From positions 56,593-120,592 of the forward strand of contig NZ_SBHO01000007.1 of NCBI RefSeq assembly GCF_006980705.1: 64,000 nt of DNA, given 5' to 3'. Source of the DNA: Tepidiphilus olei (lineage in GTDB: Bacteria; Pseudomonadota; Gammaproteobacteria; Burkholderiales; Rhodocyclaceae). Positions 28,264-38,779 of this stretch are shown one piece after another. Under the pieces are notes generated by a model. It was not told the DNA's origin, did no database searches, and saw only the letters and a program-made list of their open reading frames with translations. A program made the position numbers and the translations under genes. The number at the start of each line of letters is the position of its first letter. Positions within the stretch are counted from its first letter, which is position 1.

Positions 28264-28629
28264 ATGCCCATCCGCCGCATTCTCGTCGTCGACGACTCCC
28301 CCACCGAGCGACTCGCGCTCACCGAGCTCCTCACCCATGAAGGCTACCAGGTCATCACTGCCGAGAACGGCGATCAGGCCCTGGCGCTGGCCCGTACCGA
28401 ATCGCCCGATCTCGTGCTGATGGACGTCGTCATGCCCGGCATCAATGGCTATCAGGCCACGCGCCAGCTGCAGCGCGACGCAGCCACCAAGCACATCCCC
28501 GTGATCATCTGCACCACCAAGGGCCAAGAAGCGGACCGGGTCTGGGGCTTGAGACAGGGCGCCGTGGCCTATCTCGTCAAACCCCTCGACGAAGCGGCAC
28601 TGCTTGCCGCCATCCGCAGCATGGGCTAA
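28264..28629 (+). CDS. pilH: response regulator PilH
   Basis: A 121-residue CheY-like receiver with D10/D11, phospho-acceptor D54 (VLMDVVMPGING), Thr-Thr in ICTTKGQ and Lys in LVKPLDE. In Pil-Chp systems PilH opposes PilG and is linked to pilus retraction. It starts 4 bases after pilG. Confidence 0.9.
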   Translation: MPIRRILVVDDSPTERLALTELLTHEGYQVITAENGDQALALARTESPDLVLMDVVMPGINGYQATRQLQRDAATKHIPVIICTTKGQEADRVWGLRQGAVAYLVKPLDEAALLAAIRSMG

Positions 28630-28635
28630 CCATCC

Positions 28636-29154
28636 ATGGCCCGGCGGATTTCCCTTCGTGACTTCCAGCAGCAGCTCGCCGAGCGGCTACGCGAAGCTTC
28701 CGTAAGCCGCTTCGAACACTGGTTGGTACTCCGTGCTGGAGGGCGGCGCCTGCTCCTGCCACTCACCAACGCGACGGCCATCGCCGGCGAATTCTCGCTC
28801 GCCCCCATTCCCCATGCACCGGGGGGCTATCGTGGTCTGGCCAACGTACGCGGCAATCTCGTCGGCGTCGTCGATCTCGGCTGGCTGGAGAATGGCACCG
28901 AAACCACGCTGGGCAAGCAGTCCCTGCTGCTCGTTCTGGCACCCCGCCTCATCGAAAACACCGCCCTGCTACTCGAGGAAACGGCCGGTCTGCGCCCAAT
29001 GAACGCATTCACCCCCGTCGACAACGAATCCGGTATCCACCCCTGGCACGCGCGCGCCTACCACAGCGCCGACGATCCCGAACCCTGGTTCCTGATCGAC
29101 ACGGCGCGTCTGGTGGCGGATCCTCTGTTCTTTGGCATCACCTCGCCGGGGTGA
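28636..29154 (+). CDS. pilI: CheW-like adaptor PilI
   Basis: A 172-residue CheW domain protein. [20 protein letters not shown], then [15 protein letters not shown], are the CheW signature stretches. It links the PilJ receptor to the ChpA kinase. It starts 6 bases after pilH. pilJ follows after a 52-base gap. Confidence 0.88.
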   Translation: MARRISLRDFQQQLAERLREASVSRFEHWLVLRAGGRRLLLPLTNATAIAGEFSLAPIPHAPGGYRGLANVRGNLVGVVDLGWLENGTETTLGKQSLLLVLAPRLIENTALLLEETAGLRPMNAFTPVDNESGIHPWHARAYHSADDPEPWFLIDTARLVADPLFFGITSPG

Positions 29155-29206
29155 ACCCCCGGCGCACCCTGACACCCGACACGTATCCGAGCAACGAGGA
29201 ATCATC

Positions 29207-30913
29207 ATGGCGTTCAGTCTCTTCAAGAGCCAAGCTCCTGCTGGTAGCGCATCCGATGAACACACCGACGCCCCCCCTCGGCTCTCGCCAGACGCTCTGC
29301 GGCGCCGTCTGATCCTCCTGGCGAGCGTATTGATCGTGATGGTCGCAGCCATTGGCTGGCTCGTCGTCTCGGTCAACCAGGCCGGGCTCGCCGTCGAAGA
29401 GCGTATCGCCGCGATCGAACGGGTCAAGGACGCCGCCCATGCGCTCGGACGCACCCTACCCTGGACCCTGCGCGGCGAGGCCGAAGCGTTCACCGCCCTG
29501 CGGCAAAACCGCCGCACCCTCGACGAATCCCTTTCCGTCCTGGTCACGAAAGCCGCCGAACATCCCCAGACCGCCGAACTGCAAACCCGTTGGCGACTGA
29601 TACAGCCTCTTTTGCAACGATTCCTCGACGCCGAACCCTCGCTGCGCGCCTTTCGCGAGTCTGCGCCCGAAGCACAGGAGCTCACCGAGAGTGCATTCAA
29701 GCTGCTCGGAGAAATCGACCGCCTCATCGCCGACGCCAACGAGCTACGCGACGCCGTCCAGATCGCCGGCGAGACCGCCATTTCCACGCGTTACCTCTTC
29801 ATCGTGCTCGCTGCGATCGCCATCGCTGGCGTCTTCGTTTCGTTGAGCAAAACCTACTTGGATGACGCCCGCGCCCGCGAGCTCGAAACCGAGCGCCAGC
29901 GCCAACGGCTCGAGGAAGAAAACACCCGCACGCAGCAGGCCATCGTGCAACTGCTCAACGAGATCTCGGACCTGGCCGACGGCGACCTCACCATCCGCGC
30001 CACCGTTTCCGAAGACATCACCGGGGCGATCGCCGACTCGGTGAACTACGCCATCGAAGAACTCGGCTCGCTCGTGCGCCGCATCAACGACACGGCAGAA
30101 CGCATCACCGACTCCACCGAAGAAGCGCGCCGCATCTCCGGGGAACTGCTCGAGGCGGCTCAAACCCAAGCCGACAAAATCGAGGAAGCCGACGCCATCG
30201 TCCAAGACGTGGCCAACGCCCTGCGCGAGACGGCCGCTTCGGCCGAAGAAGCTGCAGGTACTGCCGGCCGCTCGCTCGACGCCTCCGCCAAAGGGACCGA
30301 GGCGGTCAACGAAACCATCCAGGGCATGAACCGCATCCGCGACCAGATCCAGGAAACCGCCAAGCGCATCAAACGACTGGGCGAATCCTCACAGGAGATC
30401 GGCGAGATCGTGGAGCTCATCTCCGACATCACCGACCAGACCAACGTGCTCGCGCTCAACGCCGCCATCCAGGCTGCCGCCGCGGGCGAAGCCGGGCGCG
30501 GGTTCACCGTCGTGGCCGAGGAAGTGCAGCGGCTGGCCGAACGCTCGGCCGAAGCCACCAAGCAGATCGCCGCGATCGTCAAGACCATCCAAACCGATAC
30601 CCAGGATGCGGTCGGCTCGATGGAAGCCGCCACGCGCGAGGTCGTCGCCGGAACGGCCCTGTCCGATTCGGCCGGCGCCGCACTGGAAGAAATCTCGCGC
30701 GCTGCCAAGGAAACCGCCACCCGCATCACCCGGATCGCCCACGACATCCAGGCTCAGGCCGAACGAGGCGCCCAGGTCTCCGCGCTCATGCGCGAGATCC
30801 TCGCCATCACCCAGCAGACCCGCGAAGGAACGGAGCGCACCGTCCAGTCCATCGAATCCCTGGGTGAACTCGCCGCCGATCTGCGCGGTTCGGTCGCCGG
30901 TTTCCGCGTCTGA
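29207..30913 (+). CDS. pilJ: methyl-accepting chemotaxis receptor PilJ
   Basis: A 568-residue receptor with two membrane helices (about 34-55 and 194-212), a helical periplasmic domain between them (PilJ-type), a short HAMP-like region and a long cytoplasmic signalling domain. The hairpin tip is the invariant [18 protein letters not shown] segment followed by [23 protein letters not shown] precedes the ATG. It senses surface contact or pilus state in relatives. Confidence 0.92.
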   Translation: MAFSLFKSQAPAGSASDEHTDAPPRLSPDALRRRLILLASVLIVMVAAIGWLVVSVNQAGLAVEERIAAIERVKDAAHALGRTLPWTLRGEAEAFTALRQNRRTLDESLSVLVTKAAEHPQTAELQTRWRLIQPLLQRFLDAEPSLRAFRESAPEAQELTESAFKLLGEIDRLIADANELRDAVQIAGETAISTRYLFIVLAAIAIAGVFVSLSKTYLDDARARELETERQRQRLEEENTRTQQAIVQLLNEISDLADGDLTIRATVSEDITGAIADSVNYAIEELGSLVRRINDTAERITDSTEEARRISGELLEAAQTQADKIEEADAIVQDVANALRETAASAEEAAGTAGRSLDASAKGTEAVNETIQGMNRIRDQIQETAKRIKRLGESSQEIGEIVELISDITDQTNVLALNAAIQAAAAGEAGRGFTVVAEEVQRLAERSAEATKQIAAIVKTIQTDTQDAVGSMEAATREVVAGTALSDSAGAALEEISRAAKETATRITRIAHDIQAQAERGAQVSALMREILAITQQTREGTERTVQSIESLGELAADLRGSVAGFRV

Positions 30914-30931
30914 TCGCCCGAGACGAAGGCC

Positions 30932-33900
30932 ATGGTGCATCGCCCAGCCCCCGAGCCTCTATCCTGGATCGCCCCCGAAGTCGAACGCGCCCTTGCAGGG
31001 GCGCGCTTGGCCTTTGAGCGGACCCGCGCACACTACGACCCACACTACGACCCCGAAACACTACGGCAAACGGCATCGTCGCTGCACGAGACCCGGGGCG
31101 TGCTCATCGTCGCCGGCCTCGAGGGCTTCGCCCAGTACCTCGACATGCTGGGGCGGGCCATGGAGAAAGTCTCCACTCGTCCCGATCCCGACCCGGAAGC
31201 GATGGATCGATTGCAGCGCGCCGCGATCGCCGCCGAAAATTATTTCCTCGAGCTCATTCATTCCGGCAAAGACCAACCCTTGCGGCTGGGTCGGTACTAC
31301 CTCGAGCTCGCGGCACTCGCCGGAGAACCTAGCGCCGCGGCGAGCGACCTCTTCCAATTCGAAGTCTCGACCCAACCTCGACCGCAACCCGTCGTCTCCG
31401 ACGAAGGGCGCATCCGCGCCGCCTTGCTGCGCCGCTTCGAAAAGGGTTTGGTCGGCTGGTTCAAACCGGCAGACGAGCGCGAGGCCATCGCGGCCCTCAC
31501 GCCCATACGCGAGGCGCTCGCCGGCTTCCTCAAGCTGGATGCCGGCCGTCCGCTGGAGCCGCTGTGGCTGGCCGCCCTTGCCTACGCCGACGCGCTGCGT
31601 GAAGCTCGCCTGCCGCGCGACGAGGTCTCCAAACGCATCCTGCACGATCTGCATCGTACGATGCGCCACGCCGGCGAATTCTCCCAGCCCCCGCGCCGGC
31701 TCTTGCAAGCGCTCACTTATCCCGTCGCCCGGCTCGAGCCCCGCAGCCGGGCGCAGCGGTTGTTGCACGAACACTGGCGGCTCGCCGAAGCGTTGGAAGA
31801 CCAAGATCTTCCTCTGGCCGAAATCCCTTTTCGCGCCCAGCTCGACACCCTGGCCGAGGGGATCGACCGGCTGATCGAACACTGGGAGCGGCTCACCCAG
31901 GCGTCGAGTCCGCCGCTTGGGGCATTCAGCCAAGAACTCGACGCCTTGCGCCGACTCGCCCAACCCTTGGGCCGGGCAAGCATCGATCGGGCCATCGAGG
32001 CGCTCGCCGCGCTCGTACAGTGGATGGAAGAGCAACCCGACGAATCCCTCGCCGCTCAGGCCCAGTTGGAGCTCGCCCGCACGCTCCTCATCCTTTCGGC
32101 CTACTGCCGCGCCGCCCATTGGGACGAACGCACCGAGCGTCGCCTCCAAACCCAGATCGAGCGCTTGCGCGCCTTCGTCGAGGGCCGTCCTCTCCCCGAA
32201 TTCGAGACCCAGGCCACCGAAGCCGACAGCCGCAGCATCGGCAAAGAACTCTCGCGCCTCCTGGCCGAAGCGGAATCCCTGCTCGACCGCTACTATCGCG
32301 ATCCGACCGAGCTCCTCGACAAGGCCCACGTCAACCGCCTGCTCGCGGAGGCACGCGCCACTTTGCTACTCATCGGCGCCGACGAAGAGGCCAAGGCGCT
32401 CGCCCAACTGCCCCCGTTGGTCGAGCGTTTGGCCGAACAGGGCGTCCTCGAAGACTCCGAGCAGCGCCAGCTCGTCGAGACGCTCGCCTATCTCCATACC
32501 CGAACCGAAGCCTTGGCGCGTGGTGAATCCCTCGAGGAATCCGCGGCATCCGTTCCCCAGGCCACCGCCGTTCCCCTGCAAGAACTCTTCGCCGAGGAAG
32601 GAGGAGCGCTGGGTACCGACTTGTTGCTCGAAGAAGAGTCCTCCACCGAGGAAGCGTCGATACTCGCTCCGGAACACGCTCCGTCCCCTCTTCCCGAGCA
32701 AGCGATCGAGCCCATCCCCGCGCCACCCAGCGAAGAACAAAAAGAAGCGGCGGCCGAGGACGATCTGCTCGACATCTTCCTCGAAGAGGCCCGCGAAGTC
32801 CTCGCCACCCTGGAGTGCCGCATCCCGGAGCTACGAGAACGACCGGACGATGTCGACGCGCTCACGGAAGTGCGTCGCAGCATCCACACGCTCAAGGGCA
32901 GTGGCCGCATGGTCGGCCTTACCGAGCTCGGCGAATGTGCCTGGGCTCTGGAGCAGACCCTCAACGCTTGGCTACAGCGCCAATGGCCGGCCACCCCGGT
33001 GCTGTTGCAGCTACTCCAGCAGGCGCATCTCCTCCTCGCCGACTGGGTGGAAGCGATCGCCGCCGGCCGGCTCGAGCCCCCCGAGACGGTCCCGGCACTC
33101 ATGGCCGAAGCCGAACGGTTGCGTACCCTCGAAAGCCCAGAAGCCACCCCTCCGGCCGAAACCTCACCCCCAGCCGAGCCCCCCAAGCACGTCATCGGGA
33201 ATCGCATCGTCTCGCGCGCCGTGTTCGACGCCTTCCGTCAGGAAGCGCACGAGCGACTCGCCGCCTTGCGCCATTACCTCGACGAGGAGCCCGCTCCGCC
33301 GCCCGATGAGCCCATCATCCGGCACGTCCACACACTGGCGGGCATCTCGGCCACTGCCAAGGTTTTCGAAATGCACGAGCTGGGTCGGGCACTCGAGTTC
33401 GCGCTCGAACGACTCGCCAAGATGCAGCGAGCCCCTGAAACGCCAGAGCGCGACATTCTGCGTAGCGCTACCGAGTGGCTCGCCTCCGCGCTCGAACGCG
33501 TCGAAGCGAGTCAACTTCCCGGCTCGCCCCACGATCTTTTGCCCGCCATCGAAGCCGTTGGCGCCCCTCCTCAGGCGGCCCAACCGTCTGCTCCGGCGGT
33601 CGAGACAGAAGCCTCCCCTCCTGCCGGAGTTCCCGCATCGCCCCCAGAGCCCCCCTCCGCCGAAGACGTCGCCCAAGAAATCGACCAGCAGCTCCTACCG
33701 ATCTTCCTGGACGAAGGCGAAGCGCTCTTCGAGAGCCTTTTCGAGCAGATCAATCGTTGGGACGAGACGAGCGACGAGAAAAACGTCGCCGCCATCGCCC
33801 GCACCCTACACACCCTCAAGGGCAGCGCCCGCATGGCTGGTGCCCTGGAGCTTGGCGAGCGCATCCACCGCCTAGAACAAGAACTCAAGGAAGTCGAACT

Positions 33901-35884
33901 CGCCGCGGCACGCGAGCTCGCCCGCAGCGGCATCGAAGACGCCTATGCGCTCTTCCGCCGCCTCGCCGTGCCGCATACGCCGGCGCAGGGAGAAACGCCC
34001 ACTCCTGCCATGACGGATGCCGAACCGCTACCCGTCACGGCACCGCGCGAAACGGCCGAATCCCCCCACGTCACCTTGCGTGTCCAGGCCGGCACCATCG
34101 ACCGGCTGGTCAACGATGCCGGCGAGATCGGCATCTTGCGTGCCCGCGCCGAGCAAGATCTCCACGCCCTACGCGCTGCCGTGCTCGAGCTCACCGACGA
34201 CGTCATCCGTCTGCGCTCCCATCTGCGCGAACTCGAGATCCAGGCCGAAACCCAGATGCAGACGCGCATCCACACGGCCGACGCGACGCACGCCGAGTTC
34301 GATCCCCTCGAACTCGACCGCTACACGCGCCTGCAAGAGCTCACGCGCCTGCTCGCCGAAGGCATCGCCGACGTCGCCACCATCCAACAAAGCGCCCTCT
34401 CGCACCTAGACCATGCCGAGTCCGCCCTCAACCAGCAAGCGCGGCTCACCCGTGAGGTCCAGCACGAACTGATGCAGATCCGCTCGGCTCCGGTGGCCAG
34501 CGTCGCCGCGCGTCTCCACCGGGTCGTGCGCCAGACGGCCAAGGAACTGGGCAAACGCGTCAATCTCGACATCGAGGGGGGGCAAATCACTCTCGACCGG
34601 GCGCTACTCGAGCGCATGGTGCCGCTGCTCGAACATCTCCTGCGAAATGCCGTCGCCCACGGGATCGAACTTCCCCAAGAACGGCAGGCTACCGGCAAAG
34701 CCGAATTCGGCCAGATCACGCTGGCCGTGCGCAATCTCGGCAGCGAAATCGAATTCTTGGTACAAGACGACGGTCGAGGTCTCGATTACGCCGCCATCCT
34801 CGAACGTGCCCGCAGCGCCGGGCTACTCGCCCCCGACGCTCGACCCGACGAAGCCGGCCTCGCTCGGCTCGTCTTCCTCCCTGGGTTCTCCACCGCCGGG
34901 GAGGTCAGCCAGATCGCCGGCCGCGGGGTGGGGCTGGACGTCGTCCACAGCGAAATCCAGGCTTTGGGCGGACGTATCGACCTCGTGAGCACCCCCGCCC
35001 ACGGCACGACCTTCCGCATCCTGCTACCCGCCACCCTGGCGATCACGCAGGCGCTGCTCGTGCGTACCCTCGAGCGCCGCTGGGCGATTCCGGCCAATTT
35101 GATCGTTCAAACCGAGCACCTTCCCGCCGAGGCGCTGCGCGCCGCACAGCAGATGGGGCATGTCATTTGGCAAGAAAAAGCCTATCCGCTGCGCTATCTT
35201 CCCCATCTGCTCGATCGTCCGAATCAAGTCGAGCCCCTGGAGCGGCGTAACTGGGTGATATTGCTCGCTTCCGGCGAAGAGCGGCTCGCGCTGCACGTCG
35301 ATGAACTCGCCGGCAGTCAGGAAGTCATCGCCAAACCAGCGGGGCCGCATCTCAAGCGTATCGCCGGCATGCTGGGCGCGACGCTGCTCGCCGATGGGGA
35401 AATCACGCTCATCCTCAACCCGGTGGCGCTCGCGCGCACGCCCGCCAAATCGACCGCGGACGAGCTCCCCGATCGGCCGAGCGGCGTTTCCCAGCCCAAA
35501 CCTTTGGTCCTCGTGGTCGATGATTCGCTCACCGTGCGGCGCATCACGGGGCGGCTCCTCGAGCGGGCGGGTTACGAGGTCGTCCTCGCCAAAGATGGCA
35601 TGGATGCGCTCGACAAACTCGCTTCGCTGGAGCACTTGCCCGTGGCGATCCTCTCCGACATCGAGATGCCACGCATGGACGGTTTCGAGCTGCTGCGCCA
35701 GATCCGGGCCGACGCGCGCACGCGCGACCTCCCGGTGGTGTTCATCACCTCGCGGCTCGCCGAGAAGCACCAGGCACACGCCATGGCGCTGGGGGCCAAC
35801 GCCTATCTCGGCAAACCCTACGACGAAGACGAGCTCCTGCGCCTGCTGCGCCGCTACCGCGAGGCCGCGGCCAAGCCCGCCTGA
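30932..35884 (+). CDS. chpA: hybrid chemotaxis kinase ChpA/PilL
   Basis: A 1650-residue CheA-type hybrid. Phosphotransfer domains: two canonical HTLKGS motifs at H652 and H960, an altered one at H800 (HTLAGIS), and a further Hpt-like segment around H52 (SLHETRG). Then come a dimerisation helix pair, a HATPase (LRNAVAHGIE near 1240; DDGRGLD; GRGVGLDV), a CheW domain (about 1350-1490) and a receiver with phospho-acceptor D1576. This is shorter than Pseudomonas ChpA (about 2470 residues, more Hpt domains). It ends the pil cluster; no pilK (CheR) or chpB (CheB) gene adjoins, so receptor methylation enzymes are elsewhere or absent. Confidence 0.92.
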   Translation: MVHRPAPEPLSWIAPEVERALAGARLAFERTRAHYDPHYDPETLRQTASSLHETRGVLIVAGLEGFAQYLDMLGRAMEKVSTRPDPDPEAMDRLQRAAIAAENYFLELIHSGKDQPLRLGRYYLELAALAGEPSAAASDLFQFEVSTQPRPQPVVSDEGRIRAALLRRFEKGLVGWFKPADEREAIAALTPIREALAGFLKLDAGRPLEPLWLAALAYADALREARLPRDEVSKRILHDLHRTMRHAGEFSQPPRRLLQALTYPVARLEPRSRAQRLLHEHWRLAEALEDQDLPLAEIPFRAQLDTLAEGIDRLIEHWERLTQASSPPLGAFSQELDALRRLAQPLGRASIDRAIEALAALVQWMEEQPDESLAAQAQLELARTLLILSAYCRAAHWDERTERRLQTQIERLRAFVEGRPLPEFETQATEADSRSIGKELSRLLAEAESLLDRYYRDPTELLDKAHVNRLLAEARATLLLIGADEEAKALAQLPPLVERLAEQGVLEDSEQRQLVETLAYLHTRTEALARGESLEESAASVPQATAVPLQELFAEEGGALGTDLLLEEESSTEEASILAPEHAPSPLPEQAIEPIPAPPSEEQKEAAAEDDLLDIFLEEAREVLATLECRIPELRERPDDVDALTEVRRSIHTLKGSGRMVGLTELGECAWALEQTLNAWLQRQWPATPVLLQLLQQAHLLLADWVEAIAAGRLEPPETVPALMAEAERLRTLESPEATPPAETSPPAEPPKHVIGNRIVSRAVFDAFRQEAHERLAALRHYLDEEPAPPPDEPIIRHVHTLAGISATAKVFEMHELGRALEFALERLAKMQRAPETPERDILRSATEWLASALERVEASQLPGSPHDLLPAIEAVGAPPQAAQPSAPAVETEASPPAGVPASPPEPPSAEDVAQEIDQQLLPIFLDEGEALFESLFEQINRWDETSDEKNVAAIARTLHTLKGSARMAGALELGERIHRLEQELKEVELAAARELARSGIEDAYALFRRLAVPHTPAQGETPTPAMTDAEPLPVTAPRETAESPHVTLRVQAGTIDRLVNDAGEIGILRARAEQDLHALRAAVLELTDDVIRLRSHLRELEIQAETQMQTRIHTADATHAEFDPLELDRYTRLQELTRLLAEGIADVATIQQSALSHLDHAESALNQQARLTREVQHELMQIRSAPVASVAARLHRVVRQTAKELGKRVNLDIEGGQITLDRALLERMVPLLEHLLRNAVAHGIELPQERQATGKAEFGQITLAVRNLGSEIEFLVQDDGRGLDYAAILERARSAGLLAPDARPDEAGLARLVFLPGFSTAGEVSQIAGRGVGLDVVHSEIQALGGRIDLVSTPAHGTTFRILLPATLAITQALLVRTLERRWAIPANLIVQTEHLPAEALRAAQQMGHVIWQEKAYPLRYLPHLLDRPNQVEPLERRNWVILLASGEERLALHVDELAGSQEVIAKPAGPHLKRIAGMLGATLLADGEITLILNPVALARTPAKSTADELPDRPSGVSQPKPLVLVVDDSLTVRRITGRLLERAGYEVVLAKDGMDALDKLASLEHLPVAILSDIEMPRMDGFELLRQIRADARTRDLPVVFITSRLAEKHQAHAMALGANAYLGKPYDEDELLRLLRRYREAAAKPA

Positions 35885-35887
35885 GCG

Positions 35888-37711
35888 ATGCGCGGCCATT
35901 CCTCGCTCCCGCCGCCGGCCGAGGGCGCCACCCGCCCCCTGCACCTGCGCGAGACGATCGCGCGGCTATGGCCCTACCTGTGGCGTTATCGCTGGCGGGT
36001 GCTCGGCGCCTTCGCCGCCCTCATCGCGGCGAAGTTCGCCAACGTCGCGGTGCCGCTCCTCTTCAAGGAGCTGGTCGATTTCCTGTCGCTGCCGCCGCAG
36101 GCGCCGCGCTGGGCCTTGCCACCGCTCGCCCTCATCTTCGCCTACGGGCTCGCGCGCTTTGGCACCTCGCTCTTCACCGAGCTGCGCGAACTGCTCTTCG
36201 CACGGGTCACCCAGGCCGCGGTGCGCGCGTTGTCGCTCGAAGTCTTCTCCCACCTGCACGCCCTGTCGCTGCGCTTTCACCTCGAACGGCAGACCGGGGC
36301 GCTCACCCGCGATCTCGAGCGCGGCACGCGCGCCATCGGCAGCCTCATCAACTTCACGCTCTACTCCATCGCCCCGACGCTGGTAGAGATCACGCTCGTG
36401 CTCGTCATCCTCTTCGCGCGCTACGAACCGGCCTTCGGCGCGATCACGCTCGCCACGCTCTTCACCTACGTCGCCTTCACCATCGTCGTCACCAACTGGC
36501 GCACCGTGCAGCGCCGCCGGCTCAACAAGATCGACGCGCAGACCCACAGCCGCGCCGTCGATGCGCTGCTCAACTACGAGACGGTGAAGTACTTCGCCAA
36601 CGAAGCCTATGAACGGCGACGCTACGACCAGGATCTCGAACGCTGGCAGGAAACCGCGATCCGCAACCAGCTCTCGCTCTCCGGGCTCAATCTCGGCCAG
36701 GCGGCCATCATCACCGTCGGCGTGGTCGCCATGATGGGGCTCGCCACGGCGCGGGTACAGGCAGGCGTGATGACCTTGGGCGACATCGTGCTCGTCAACG
36801 CCTTCCTGCTGCAGCTCTACCTGCCGCTCAACTTCCTCGGCGTGGTCTACCGCGAGCTGCGCCAGGCGCTGGTCGATCTCGAACGACTCTTCGCCCTGCT
36901 CGACGAAAAAGAGGAAGTGCGCGACGCCCCCGACGCGATCGAACTCCCCGACGGGCCGCTGGACGTGCGTTTCGAGCGGGTCTCCTTCTACTACGACTCC
37001 AGCCGCCCCATCCTGCACGAAGTCGATTTCACCCTGCCCGCCGGGCGTACCGTCGCCGTCGTCGGTTCTTCCGGCGCCGGCAAATCCACGCTGGTGCGAC
37101 TCCTCTTTCGTTTCTACGACGTCACCGGCGGGGTGGTACGCGTGGGCGGAATCGACGTGCGCCACCTGAAGCAGGAGAGCCTGCGCCGTGCCGTGGGCAT
37201 CGTGCCGCAAGAGACGGTGCTCTTCCACGACACACTGGGCTACAACATCCGCTACGGCCGGCCCGAGGCGAGCGACGAGGAAGTCTGGGCCGCGATCCGC
37301 GCCGCCCGACTCGACGAGCTCGTCGCCCGTCTGCCCGAGGGGCTGGAGACGCGGGTTGGCGAGCGCGGGCTCAAACTCTCCGGCGGCGAAAAGCAGCGCG
37401 TGGCGATCGCCCGCGTGCTGCTGAAAAACCCCCGTATCCTGGTACTGGACGAAGCCACGTCCTCGCTCGATTCGGCCACCGAACGGGCCATCCAGGAACA
37501 GCTCGAACGCGTCGCCCGAGGGCGCACGACGCTGGTGATCGCGCACCGTCTGTCCACCGTGATGCACGCTGACGAGATCCTGGTGCTCGAGCACGGACGC
37601 GTCATCGAGCGCGGACGGCATGCCGAGCTGCTCGAGCGGGGCGGACGCTACGCCGAGCTGTGGCGCCACCAGCAGCGCGAAGAGAACGCACCCTGCACGA
37701 GTACCGCCTGA
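35888..37711 (+). CDS. ABC exporter, Atm1/HMT1-type half transporter
   Basis: A 607-residue fused membrane/ATPase half transporter with six predicted helices (about 38-300), including the Atm1-family mark NYETVKYFANE. The ATPase is complete: Walker A GSSGAGKST, Q-loop VPQETVLF, signature LSGGEKQR, Walker B ILVLDEATSSLD, H-loop AHRLST. Relatives export glutathione-linked sulfur or metal compounds, supporting Fe-S assembly or metal tolerance. It starts 3 bases after chpA, perhaps by read-through, but is functionally separate. Confidence 0.87.
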   Translation: MRGHSSLPPPAEGATRPLHLRETIARLWPYLWRYRWRVLGAFAALIAAKFANVAVPLLFKELVDFLSLPPQAPRWALPPLALIFAYGLARFGTSLFTELRELLFARVTQAAVRALSLEVFSHLHALSLRFHLERQTGALTRDLERGTRAIGSLINFTLYSIAPTLVEITLVLVILFARYEPAFGAITLATLFTYVAFTIVVTNWRTVQRRRLNKIDAQTHSRAVDALLNYETVKYFANEAYERRRYDQDLERWQETAIRNQLSLSGLNLGQAAIITVGVVAMMGLATARVQAGVMTLGDIVLVNAFLLQLYLPLNFLGVVYRELRQALVDLERLFALLDEKEEVRDAPDAIELPDGPLDVRFERVSFYYDSSRPILHEVDFTLPAGRTVAVVGSSGAGKSTLVRLLFRFYDVTGGVVRVGGIDVRHLKQESLRRAVGIVPQETVLFHDTLGYNIRYGRPEASDEEVWAAIRAARLDELVARLPEGLETRVGERGLKLSGGEKQRVAIARVLLKNPRILVLDEATSSLDSATERAIQEQLERVARGRTTLVIAHRLSTVMHADEILVLEHGRVIERGRHAELLERGGRYAELWRHQQREENAPCTSTA

Positions 37712-37801
37712 AAGGCGTCGCGACGCGGCATGGTGCGCACCAACCTCCAGCCGGGGCGTCGAGCTGCTAAACTTGAACACCCCATCGCCGCGATCGACCT
37801 C

Positions 37802-38779
37802 ATGGCCGCAACCGCTTGCCCGCGTCTGCTTTGGCTCGCCACCGGCGGCACCGTCGCCGCCGCCGGACGGGGCATCGCTTACCGTGCCGGAGCGCTCTCG
37901 CCCGAAACCTTGCTCGAAGCGCTCCCCGAAGCAGGCCGGTACGCCGAGATCGAATTCGCCGCCCCATACGCCATCGATTCCAAGGACGCCACGCCGCAGC
38001 ATTGGCTGAGACTGCACACGGCGATCACGGAAGCGCTCGCGCGTCCCGAATTCGCCGGCCTCGTCGTCTCCCACGGCACCGACACCCTGGAAGAAACGGC
38101 CACGCTGCTGGCGCTCACCCTCGCGCCGACCAAGCCCGTGGTACTCACCGGGGCCATGCGCCCGCCTTCCGAAGCCGGGGCCGACGGGCCGCGCAACCTC
38201 CTGCACGCGATCCGCCTCGCCGCCGATGCGGACACCCCGCCGGGCGTCTTCCTCGTTTTCGGCGAAGAAATCTTCCCCGCACTGGGGCTACGCAAAGCGC
38301 ACACGCTCGCGCTCCAGCCGTTTGCCGCCGAACCGCGGGGTGCGCTCGGTACGACCTTCCCCTGGTTGTTGCCGCCGATCGAAGAACGCCCTTCGCCGCT
38401 GCCCATCCCCCCCTCATGGCCGAGGGTCGCCCTCCTTGCGGCGACGGCGCTCGATGCGCCCGAGGCCTTGAGGCAGGCCCAAGAAACAGGGGCCGCCGCC
38501 GCGGTGTTGCTGCTGCCCGGCCACGGCAGCGTGCCCGAGCGCTGGGAAGCGGCGATCGCCGATGCGACCGCGTCCGGGCTCCTCGTGGTGCGCGCGAGCC
38601 GCTGCGGCCAGGGGCCGGTACTCCCGCACCCCGTCGACGAGCGCCTGGGCACCCTCCCCGCCGGCATCCTCTCCGCGCCCGCCGCCCGCGTGGCCGCCGC
38701 CCTCTTGGCCTCCTTTGCCGCGCAGGAACGGCAAACCCTGTGGCGCGCACGCTTCTTGCCCTTCGGAGGCGACGTGTGA
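37802..38779 (+). CDS. L-asparaginase (type I/II family)
   Basis: A 325-residue asparaginase. LATGGTVAA holds the first catalytic Thr, SHGTDTLEETA the second Thr with the Thr-Asp pair, and GAMRPPSEAGADGPRN the third signature. There is no signal peptide from the chosen ATG (37802), so it is probably cytoplasmic. A longer frame from 37730 adds 24 residues without signal character. The end overlaps glk (GTGTGA), starting a three-gene operon with glucokinase and the YddA-like ABC protein. Confidence 0.87.
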   Translation: MAATACPRLLWLATGGTVAAAGRGIAYRAGALSPETLLEALPEAGRYAEIEFAAPYAIDSKDATPQHWLRLHTAITEALARPEFAGLVVSHGTDTLEETATLLALTLAPTKPVVLTGAMRPPSEAGADGPRNLLHAIRLAADADTPPGVFLVFGEEIFPALGLRKAHTLALQPFAAEPRGALGTTFPWLLPPIEERPSPLPIPPSWPRVALLAATALDAPEALRQAQETGAAAAVLLLPGHGSVPERWEAAIADATASGLLVVRASRCGQGPVLPHPVDERLGTLPAGILSAPAARVAAALLASFAAQERQTLWRARFLPFGGDV

